Below, in pieces: positions 26,505-33,594 of a stretch of 64,000 bases of DNA. The DNA is from Ignavibacteria bacterium (lineage in GTDB: Bacteria; Bacteroidota; Ignavibacteria; Kapaibacteriales; UBA4661). Location of the stretch: NCBI GenBank assembly GCA_013298775.1, contig JAAFIV010000012.1, positions 62,001 through 126,000 on the forward strand, read 5' to 3'. Every line of letters begins with the position of its first letter. Within the stretch, counting starts at the first letter, position 1. Position numbers and translations under genes: made by a program. A model generated the notes under the pieces. It was not told the origin of the DNA. It made no database searches and worked only from the letters and a program-made list of their open reading frames with translations.

Positions 26505-27236
26505 ATGACTTTTCGCATATTTTTCATTGTTCTCCTTCTGAAGAGCTTGATTGCCACAAGCCCAGCATTGGCGCAGTTTTCCAGCCCTCGCGCAGTGGCG
26601 CGTTCTGGCAATGAAGCATACACCAACGGGCGTTTCAAAGAAGCCGAAACCTCCTACCGCGACGCTCTGAAGCAGGATTCGCGCCTTACCGAAGGCACGT
26701 TTAATCTCGGCGACGCGCTCTACAAACAGAAAAAATATGAGGAATCTGCCGACCAATTCCGCTTGCTTGCCGATAACAGCAAGGCTCCGCGTGATGTGCG
26801 CTCGCAGTCGTATTACAATCTTGGCAATTCCTTTGTGCAAGGGAATAAATTACAAGAAGCAGTGAACGCCTACAAAAGCGCACTCCGCCTGAATCCCAGT
26901 GATGATGAGGCTCGCAGCAATCTCGCCTACGCACAAAAAATGCTTCTTCAGCAACAACAGAAGCAACAGCAAAATCAGCAAAACAACGAAAACAAGCAGG
27001 ACAAACAAGACCAACAGCAAAATCAGCAACAGCAAAATCAACAGCAGAACGACCCCAAGCAAAATCAGCAACAACAAAATCAACAACAGCAGCAGCAATC
27101 ACAAACACAGCCAAAGCTCTCCAAAGCAGATGCAGAGCGCATTCTGGATGCTTTGAATAATGACGAAAAGAATATCCAGAAACGGCTTATCAAGCGCAAG
27201 GCAGCTGGTGGTGTGGTGATTGACAAAGATTGGTAG
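26505..27236 (+). CDS. batC: TPR protein, BatC-like
   Basis: 243 residues with a signal peptide (cleavage probably after ALAQ). Tetratricopeptide repeats span about residues 30-140 (GNEAYTNGRFKEAETSY, NAYKSALRLNPSDDEARSN), followed by a Gln/Asn-rich low-complexity stretch of about 60 residues and a short conserved end with DAERILDALNNDE. This architecture and the position after batB match BatC. It is likely periplasmic or membrane associated and scaffolds the Bat complex (inference). Confidence 0.85.
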   Translation: MTFRIFFIVLLLKSLIATSPALAQFSSPRAVARSGNEAYTNGRFKEAETSYRDALKQDSRLTEGTFNLGDALYKQKKYEESADQFRLLADNSKAPRDVRSQSYYNLGNSFVQGNKLQEAVNAYKSALRLNPSDDEARSNLAYAQKMLLQQQQKQQQNQQNNENKQDKQDQQQNQQQQNQQQNDPKQNQQQQNQQQQQQSQTQPKLSKADAERILDALNNDEKNIQKRLIKRKAAGGVVIDKDW

Positions 27237-27297
27237 ATTTGACACGTTGTTTAGTTTTTCACCAGCATTTCCCCATTTTGATTCCCCGAAACCTCCG

Positions 27298-28059
27298 ATG
27301 AAACCTCGCGTTACCGTTGTTACTATTTGCTTTAATGCGGCTTCGATTATCCAAAAAACACTCGAAAGCGTCTTGCATCAAGATTACCCAAACCTTGAGT
27401 ATTTGGTGATTGACGGCGGCTCGAAGGACGAAACGCCGCAGATTATCAAGCAGTATCAAGAAGAGTATGCAGCGAAACAAAATGCTGGCACGCAGCGTAT
27501 TCACTGGTGGGTGAGCGAAAAAGATAGTGGTGTTTCGGAGGCGTTCAATAAAGGAATTGCCAAAAGTACGGGAGATTTTCTGGGTTTTATGAATGCCGGT
27601 GATTATTTCGCCAGCAACGACGCACTCTCCAAGCTCTTTGCGCAAATTCAATCTCCCACAGATGCAGATTTGGTGTACGGCAAAGCGCGGCTTACTTTTG
27701 AAAATGCGCCAGAGAAAATTGTTGGTGCGCCGAACCGCCCTGCACACAAGCTGCCAAGCGCACATCAGGCAATGTACTACCATCGCGGTGTGTGGGAAAA
27801 ATACGGCACGTTTCGCTTGGATTACCGCTATGCAATGGACTACGAACATTATCACCGATTCCGCACCAATTCTCAGTTCCGCTATGCTTTTTCGGATGTA
27901 ATTGTCGCCGAGCGTCCGCTTACCTCAGCGCGAAATAGCTTTGGCAATCCCTCGCGCACCTACTCCGAATACATCAAAGCCGACCGAGAACACCACAACC
28001 CCGCACTCGTGCTGAATTACGCGAAATATTGGCGCGATAAAATCAAAGAGCGCATTTGA
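27298..28059 (+). CDS. Family 2 glycosyltransferase
   Basis: 253 residues from the ATG at 27298. A GT-A fold is shown by VTVVTICFNAASII, LVIDGGSKDET (nucleotide binding) and MNAGDYF (DxD-like metal site), with a YAMDYEHYHRF acceptor-region motif. Such enzymes resemble WcaA/colanic acid-type transferases. The closest neighbours (batC upstream, an unknown membrane protein downstream) do not reveal the glycan. Confidence 0.9.
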   Translation: MKPRVTVVTICFNAASIIQKTLESVLHQDYPNLEYLVIDGGSKDETPQIIKQYQEEYAAKQNAGTQRIHWWVSEKDSGVSEAFNKGIAKSTGDFLGFMNAGDYFASNDALSKLFAQIQSPTDADLVYGKARLTFENAPEKIVGAPNRPAHKLPSAHQAMYYHRGVWEKYGTFRLDYRYAMDYEHYHRFRTNSQFRYAFSDVIVAERPLTSARNSFGNPSRTYSEYIKADREHHNPALVLNYAKYWRDKIKERI

Positions 28060-28072
28060 TGTTTTCACACAT

Positions 28073-29206
28073 TTGACTTCCTACCATTTTGTGAGAAATT
28101 TTTCAATATTTAGCAACGTGAGCGAAAGGATAGTGAGCTACTCAATACTCCTGTTCTTTTTTGCTGTTTTTCTGGCTCTTGTTTTGCCACCTTCTTTGTT
28201 CAGTCTTGGTGGGTTGAGGACGATCTTTTATCCCATTTCTTTTGATTTTCAAATTGAATATCTATTTGATATCATTGTTGTTACACTTTTTATTCTCTTC
28301 AATATATCGGTCTTTATTGGAACACGTTGCCAGTCATTGCAAGAGGATAAATTCGTTTTTTATAGCTTTATTACTGGGCTTGTCTCTGGGCAATTCATCG
28401 CAATTATTTTCTTATTTAATGCTGCAGATTCTGGAGAGCCTTATGAAGCGTTTGGGAGATTATTTATTGGATATGTTTTCTTTATTTTGGGTGTTTTTCT
28501 AAAAAGCCTATGCATTGGAGCGGTGAGATTTGGGATATTCGTCAGCATTCCATTAAGAAAAACACGAAGTCTCAAGCCATATTTGTTTTCCACCGTTTTT
28601 TTACTTGTTCTCATACCAATCCATTCCATCAGAAACAACGCAAGTAATGCTATGAGAGAGGCAGAACGCCAGAGACCAATCATTGATTCCACGAATAAAG
28701 TAAGAGACTCTACCAACAGGGTGAAGACACGATTAGCCAATATCCAAAAGAGTTTTCAAAAGCAAATCATTCAAAATGATAGCATCTCAGAGTACTCGTA
28801 TAGACTTTTCAATCACAAAAGTGGATACGAGGGAGAATATTTAAAAACAATAAATTCGTTAGGTAAACCTGTGTGCTTACGCCGCAAGATATTCAAGAAT
28901 AAAGTGCTGATTGCTGAGGATACCTTGCGAATGGGCGAAAGTAAACGATTTGCTGTGGACAGCGAACAAGCAAGCGTACAAGTCGTCAATTATTTGTTTG
29001 GATATAATAGACAAGAGGTAAATCGAAAAGATTTGATAAATTATTGCCATGAATTGATATACGCAGCAATATTGCATCCCGAAGATGCAAAAAATATCAT
29101 GTTTATCGCTGCTACCATAGGCTTTTCAGATAGACCAGAATTTACCTTGTCTGAGGATGGATTAAACGAACTTTTCGCCAAATTAGCCATAGCTGCAAGA
29201 CATTGA
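28073..29206 (+). CDS. AT-rich multispanning membrane protein of unknown function
   Basis: 377 residues from a TTG 13 bases after the glycosyltransferase stop; the true start could be further in. Five hydrophobic helices (about residues 20-45, 60-85, 92-118, 128-155, 165-185) are followed by a charged, coiled-coil-like stretch (190-230) and a soluble C-terminal domain. No family was recognised. Base composition is clearly lower in G+C than neighbouring genes (many TTT/ATT/TTA codons), suggesting recent acquisition. Confidence 0.7.
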   Translation: MTSYHFVRNFSIFSNVSERIVSYSILLFFFAVFLALVLPPSLFSLGGLRTIFYPISFDFQIEYLFDIIVVTLFILFNISVFIGTRCQSLQEDKFVFYSFITGLVSGQFIAIIFLFNAADSGEPYEAFGRLFIGYVFFILGVFLKSLCIGAVRFGIFVSIPLRKTRSLKPYLFSTVFLLVLIPIHSIRNNASNAMREAERQRPIIDSTNKVRDSTNRVKTRLANIQKSFQKQIIQNDSISEYSYRLFNHKSGYEGEYLKTINSLGKPVCLRRKIFKNKVLIAEDTLRMGESKRFAVDSEQASVQVVNYLFGYNRQEVNRKDLINYCHELIYAAILHPEDAKNIMFIAATIGFSDRPEFTLSEDGLNELFAKLAIAARH

Positions 29207-29310
29207 ATGCAGTATTGTTAAACACGACACAGAAAATTCCGAAAACTCGTGTATTTTTGTACTTGCAATAATCATTTTTTTCGCAAAACCAATTCGTCGG
29301 AAGTGTGTTT

Positions 29311-29862
29311 ATGGGACAACTCTGGGATAGAATCCGCCGCGTGTCGGAATCGTACATCAACGATGTTACGAAGGATATTGATTTCTCGAAACTCGACCCC
29401 AAAATTTTAGAAGAATTGCGGGCGCGGAAAGATTCATCCAGTTCATCGTCGTCATCGGGTTCGTCTTCGTATCGGCGCGGCTACGAAACAGAGGAAGAAC
29501 GCCTGAAGCGCATGATTGACGAGGCGGCAAATCCACAAGCGCGTACAAATTCGTCATCTTCTTCGCAGGGAAATTCGTCTAATAATTCATCTAACAATTC
29601 GTCCAATCAATCGAAACAACAATCTCGCCATCATAACCCGCACGCAAACGGCGGAATGACGGTCGAGGGCGCGTTGCAGGTGCTTGGTTTGGCGGCAAAT
29701 GCTTCCAACGAGGACATCAAGCGCACGTACAAGAAATTGATGATGCAGTACCATCCAGACCGCGTGTCGCATCTGGACACAACGGCGCAAAATCAAGCCC
29801 GCGACAAGGCACAGCGCATCAATCAGGCGTATCAAATTATCAAGGATGTAAAAGGATTGTAG
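29311..29862 (+). CDS. Protein with C-terminal J-domain
   Basis: 183 residues. ATG at 29311 has GGAAG 7 bases upstream; a GTG two codons earlier is possible. N-terminal ~45 residues are a conserved-looking helix region (WDRIRRVSESYINDV), then a Ser/Asn-rich disordered linker (about 45-110), then a DnaJ J-domain with the catalytic HPD in YHPDRV and helix IV ending in AYQIIKDV. It should stimulate an Hsp70 ATPase, but it lacks the zinc and substrate-binding domains of DnaJ, so it is a dedicated co-chaperone of unknown client. Confidence 0.88.
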   Translation: MGQLWDRIRRVSESYINDVTKDIDFSKLDPKILEELRARKDSSSSSSSSGSSSYRRGYETEEERLKRMIDEAANPQARTNSSSSSQGNSSNNSSNNSSNQSKQQSRHHNPHANGGMTVEGALQVLGLAANASNEDIKRTYKKLMMQYHPDRVSHLDTTAQNQARDKAQRINQAYQIIKDVKGL

Positions 29863-29863
29863 G

Positions 29864-30067
29864 ATGAACAAACTAAGTATTTATGACCTTCTTGGAATAA
29901 TGCTCCACGAAATACGCGAAACTCGACGCGAACAACGCGAAAGTTTTACCGCCATTCGAGCAGATTGGCAACAATGTATTGCTTCGCTCAACCAAGAACA
30001 AGCAAATACTATCGCAGCGATTGAGAAATGCTTAGAACCAATCGTTCATTCAGGGCGGCGCAATTAA
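29864..30067 (+). CDS. Small hypothetical protein after the J-domain gene
   Basis: 67 residues, starting one base after the J-domain gene's stop, with AAAGGA about 7 bases before the ATG. Mostly helical and charged (IRETRREQRESFTAI), no signal peptide or membrane helix. The tight spacing suggests cotranscription, but no family is recognised and it could be non-coding. Confidence 0.5.
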   Translation: MNKLSIYDLLGIMLHEIRETRREQRESFTAIRADWQQCIASLNQEQANTIAAIEKCLEPIVHSGRRN

Positions 30068-30117
30068 CCCCAAATACCGCATATTTCCTTGAACTTCATT
30101 CTTTTTGCTTTTCTACC

Positions 30118-30903
30118 ATGACGACAAAAATTCCTTCTCTTCTCCGCGACAGCGCGATTTTACTCGTCGCATCGGTATTTTGCGCCTTTGCCTACAATGA
30201 GCTTTCCTCAAAACGCCTGCCGTGGGTGCGCGTCGAAAAAGACCGCGTTATGGCTTCGGACTCGCTTATTAACTCGCTTGCAAGCACATCCGCAGGAATA
30301 CCACAGCAAGCAGCAGCAACCGCGCAAACGCTTCCCACGCAAACGCCTCCAACACCAGTAAACACGGCGCTTACGCAGGACGCATCGCAAAAAAACAAGA
30401 AAGATTCGCTGAAAGCCGCACAAAATCTTGCGACGAAGGCTGAAGCGGCAAAATCAGAAGCAGCAAAAAAAGAAGAAGTAAAAGTCAGCAAGACCAGTAC
30501 AGAAGCGGCTTCGGGGCAATCAACCGCACCAGCAAAGACCAATACTCCCGAAGCACAAACAAGCACCGCACCGACAAGCGAGCGAGCAAAAGCACTTGAA
30601 ATTCGCATTGACCAAGTAGAAAAACTGCTCGCAAACCCTGATGTTCTCTTTATTGATGCTCGTAAAGCAAATGAATTTGAGCGTGGACATATCGGCAATG
30701 CCATCAACATTTTCACGCCAGAATTTGAGCAAAACATCCCGCGCATTATCGGGCTTCCCCGCGAAAAACCGATTGTCGTGTATTGCGGAGGCGGCGCGTG
30801 TGAACTGAGCCATGAACTTGCCGCACACCTCGTCGGCTTAGGTTTTACGCGCGTTTTCGTGTACGTCGGTGGCTGGAACGAGTGGGAGAAGAAGAAGGGA
30901 TGA
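30118..30903 (+). CDS. Membrane-anchored rhodanese-domain protein
   Basis: 261 residues from the ATG at 30118. An N-terminal helix (about 10-26) anchors a long Ala/Thr/Lys-rich linker (about 60-155), then a rhodanese domain with LFIDARKANEFERGH and the active loop VYCGGGACELS, whose first Cys is the likely catalytic residue. Expected to act in sulfur transfer or thiol handling outside the membrane; the substrate is unknown. Confidence 0.88.
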   Translation: MTTKIPSLLRDSAILLVASVFCAFAYNELSSKRLPWVRVEKDRVMASDSLINSLASTSAGIPQQAAATAQTLPTQTPPTPVNTALTQDASQKNKKDSLKAAQNLATKAEAAKSEAAKKEEVKVSKTSTEAASGQSTAPAKTNTPEAQTSTAPTSERAKALEIRIDQVEKLLANPDVLFIDARKANEFERGHIGNAINIFTPEFEQNIPRIIGLPREKPIVVYCGGGACELSHELAAHLVGLGFTRVFVYVGGWNEWEKKKG

Positions 30904-30989
30904 AGGTTGAAATATGAGGGCTGAAATATAGCAATGACCAAGAATTAATGACCAATGTACAAATGTACCAATGACTAATAACCAACTCC
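30904..30989. repeat. Low-complexity GACCAAT/GAAATATGA tract
   Basis: Starts at the rhodanese stop with GAAATATGAGGGCTGAAATA and continues with ATGACCAA/ATGTACCAATGAC units. Related GGATGAAATATGA tracts occur beside other genes. Confidence 0.5.
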
Positions 30990-31775
30990 ATGAGCTACTT
31001 AACACTTCTCGTCGAAAAGAAACAAGGCTATGCCATCATTACGCTGAATCGTCCCGATAAACTGAATGCGTTGAATGGTCAGCTTCTCGCCGACCTGCAT
31101 CACGCCTTAGTTTCTGTGCAAAACGATACCGACGTTCACGCTGTCATCCTGACGGGAAGCGGCGTAAAAGCCTTTGCGGCTGGTGCGGATATTGGCGAAT
31201 TACAGCCGCTTACCGCCGAATCGGGTTTGCCGTTTTCGGAGCGCGGACAAGCAGTGGCGAATTTGCTGGAACATCTTGGAAAGCCCACTATTGCTGCTGT
31301 GAACGGCTTTGCATTGGGTGGCGGTTGCGAAATGGCGTTGGCGTGTCATATTCGCTTTGCGTCGGAAAATGCGCAACTTGGTTTGCCAGAAGTTACACTG
31401 GGAACATTGCCCGGATATGGCGGAACACAACGTTTGACGCGCCTTGTCGGGCGAGCAAAAGCGACGGAGCTTATTTTGTCGGGCGAGCGCGTGAATGCTC
31501 AGGAAGCGCATAAAATCGGGCTTGTGAACGATGTTGTTGCGCTGGAAGAGCTTTTGCCCCGCGCAGAAAAATTTGTCCAAACCGTACTTTTGCGCAGCCA
31601 AACCGCCGTGAAAGCTGCTCTCTCAGCCATTCTCGCTGCTGAAGAATTGCCGCACACCGAAGGAATGCGCTTTGAAGCCGAGCAATTTGCTCAACTCTGC
31701 GCAACGGCGGACTTCAAAGAAGGTACAACAGCATTTTTAGAAAAACGGGCAGCGAAATTTCAACATCAAGCGTAA
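30990..31775 (+). CDS. Enoyl-CoA hydratase/isomerase family protein
   Basis: 261 residues with the crotonase fold. The oxyanion-hole motif FAAGADIGEL and NGFALGGGCEMALAC place one catalytic Glu in GGGCEMA, and GLPEVTLGTLPGYGGTQRL supplies the second. Both Glu are present as in true enoyl-CoA hydratases, so it probably hydrates enoyl-CoA in beta-oxidation. No other fatty acid genes adjoin it. Confidence 0.93.
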   Translation: MSYLTLLVEKKQGYAIITLNRPDKLNALNGQLLADLHHALVSVQNDTDVHAVILTGSGVKAFAAGADIGELQPLTAESGLPFSERGQAVANLLEHLGKPTIAAVNGFALGGGCEMALACHIRFASENAQLGLPEVTLGTLPGYGGTQRLTRLVGRAKATELILSGERVNAQEAHKIGLVNDVVALEELLPRAEKFVQTVLLRSQTAVKAALSAILAAEELPHTEGMRFEAEQFAQLCATADFKEGTTAFLEKRAAKFQHQA

Positions 31776-31800
31776 ACACCGCATCAAATAACGAATCTGT

Positions 31801-33174
31801 ATGCAACAATCATTGTTCAAATCACCACTCACATCATCATCCAAAATGCTGTTATCGCGCTGTATGTGCGGCATCGTGTTCATGCTGTCATACGTACAAA
31901 TGCAGGCGCAGAGCGGCTTGACGCTGGAACAGTTGCAGGAAAAATTGCAGCCCTATTTTGCGGAAGAATTAGTGAGTGACCTCAAAGACCAGCTCCCACG
32001 CGGTGCGCAGTATCGCATCTGGGGTTGGGACGTGGGCGATTTCACGGGTGATGGTGCGCCCGACGTGGCAATGTCTGTGCGCCTCAGCAACGACAAAGGA
32101 CGTAACGTGCAGGTGTATCTGTTTGCTGATATTGATGGTTACTTGACGCGCGTCGGGAAATTCCCCTATACTTTTGTTGAAAGCCCGATTGAGGTTGGTG
32201 TGTTGATTAAAGACAAAGGCTGTTTTGTGATTGAAAAATCGCAGGATTTTGATTGGACAATTAGCGGCTACAAACTTGACAACGGCTCGCTCATGGTCTT
32301 GGATTCCTTCAAAACCGAGCGTGTGCGCTCCATGACGCATGAGGCGTATCGCAATTTTCAAAATCTGTCTGGCTACGAAAAATACCGCGACACCCGCACC
32401 AACGACGAACTTTTCACAAGTGAATTTTTGTGTGTGCCGTCCTACCCGCGTGGAAAGTACATTTACAAGGGTTTTACATCCGACGCGCTCAGTAATTCCG
32501 TGAAGTTTATTTCCAAAGGCGCGTTTTACTGGACGGGCGCGGACGATGCCGCCTTCACGGTGCGTTCGGCGCATAACGAGCAGTATCTGTACTTTTTGGT
32601 CAGAGTAACCGATGACCGCGTTATCACCGAAACCAAAGAAGGTGTGCCGTTTGACAAGGTAGAAGTGTGGCTGGATATGTCCAATGTTGCCAATCGCTTC
32701 ATCAAAAAACGCGCAAAAAATGAGAGTTTTCGGACGCGAGCAGAGGGCGGCATTTTCGCCTTTAGCATCAGTCCAGGAAATTTCACCGACAAAAAACCGA
32801 GCGTCCGAGCAAGCGCGGTGGATGTTCTCTCCGACGCACAAAAACAAGCACTTCAGCAAGTAAAAGCCACTGCTACGCTCTGGGACAAAGGCTACATTGT
32901 GAAAATGCGCGTTCCGTTCCAATTACTTGGCTTTGTCGGTGCGCCGATTGAAGAAGGGAAAATCACGGAATACGGGTGTACGGTGGTCGTCCGCGACGTG
33001 GATAATGAATTCCGTCCCGAAGAAGAAACTTTCCTTGCTACCTCGAAATTTGATAATTCCAATCCATCCAGCTACGGCGCACTGATGCTGCTTCCGAACG
33101 CACTTGTGTACGGCGAAGTGCGGAATATCTATGCGGATGCAATTGCTGACCGCTTGCGGGATATTGGGTTTTGA
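31801..33174 (+). CDS. Secreted protein with FG-GAP-like and CBM9-like domains
   Basis: 457 residues with a signal peptide (ending near QMQAQ). The N-terminal part has an FG-GAP/VCBS-like calcium motif DVGDFTGDGAPDVA. The C-terminal half (about 235-440) resembles the carbohydrate-binding CBM9/DOMON-like domain (FYWTGADDAAFTVRS, DKVEVWLDMSN). It probably binds a surface glycan or sugar in the envelope; no catalytic module is seen. Confidence 0.8.
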   Translation: MQQSLFKSPLTSSSKMLLSRCMCGIVFMLSYVQMQAQSGLTLEQLQEKLQPYFAEELVSDLKDQLPRGAQYRIWGWDVGDFTGDGAPDVAMSVRLSNDKGRNVQVYLFADIDGYLTRVGKFPYTFVESPIEVGVLIKDKGCFVIEKSQDFDWTISGYKLDNGSLMVLDSFKTERVRSMTHEAYRNFQNLSGYEKYRDTRTNDELFTSEFLCVPSYPRGKYIYKGFTSDALSNSVKFISKGAFYWTGADDAAFTVRSAHNEQYLYFLVRVTDDRVITETKEGVPFDKVEVWLDMSNVANRFIKKRAKNESFRTRAEGGIFAFSISPGNFTDKKPSVRASAVDVLSDAQKQALQQVKATATLWDKGYIVKMRVPFQLLGFVGAPIEEGKITEYGCTVVVRDVDNEFRPEEETFLATSKFDNSNPSSYGALMLLPNALVYGEVRNIYADAIADRLRDIGF

Positions 33175-33188
33175 TGCTTGGTTTGTAC

Positions 33189-33530
33189 TGGTCAGGTTTT
33201 TGAACGCAGATTTCCATGATTCCCATGATTTTTACGATGAAGACTGACTTTGTTGCATAAATTAAGCTATTTATTTACAACGCTTTACAAATCTAATAAA
33301 ATCATTTGCAAATCAACTATTTTACTATTTCAAGCACTGTACAGGGTTTTTCAATTTTGCAAACTTTCTTTTTGATTTTTACTAAAGCATTGCTCAGTAA
33401 TGTTTTAAAAGAAAAATGATTTATGCAACAAAGCCATGAAGACTGGTAGAGAAAATAAATAGATTATTCCGAAAATCATCTTCATCATGGAAATCATGGC
33501 AATCTGTGTTAAAAAAATCAAGACCTGATT
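33189..33530. repeat. Family H palindrome (H1) split by a MITE
   Basis: The left side GGTCAGGTTTTTGAACGCAG and CCATGATTCCCATGATT are matched in reverse on the right (GGAAATCATGGCAATCTGTG, then CAAGACCTGATT). The 420-base gap to the next gene is almost entirely this element plus the insertion at 33247-33435. Confidence 0.8.
33247..33435. mobile_element. MITE-like element with TIRs and 10-bp target duplication
   Basis: 189 bp, very AT-rich and non-coding. Its left end ACTTTGTTGCATAAAT is matched in reverse by its right end ATTTATGCAACAAAGCC, differing only at the outermost bases. It is flanked by identical 10-bp direct repeats ATGAAGACTG (33237-33246 and 33436-33445), the mark of a transposition target duplication. 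The GCTTTGTTGCATAAAT ends resemble termini of DDE insertion sequences, but no transposase is inside or in the window, so it must be non-autonomous. Confidence 0.9.
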
Positions 33531-33594
33531 CCACCTGCTTTACAGAGCTTTTGTTGTACATCATCTCTACCATCGCTATCATTCTTCACACATC

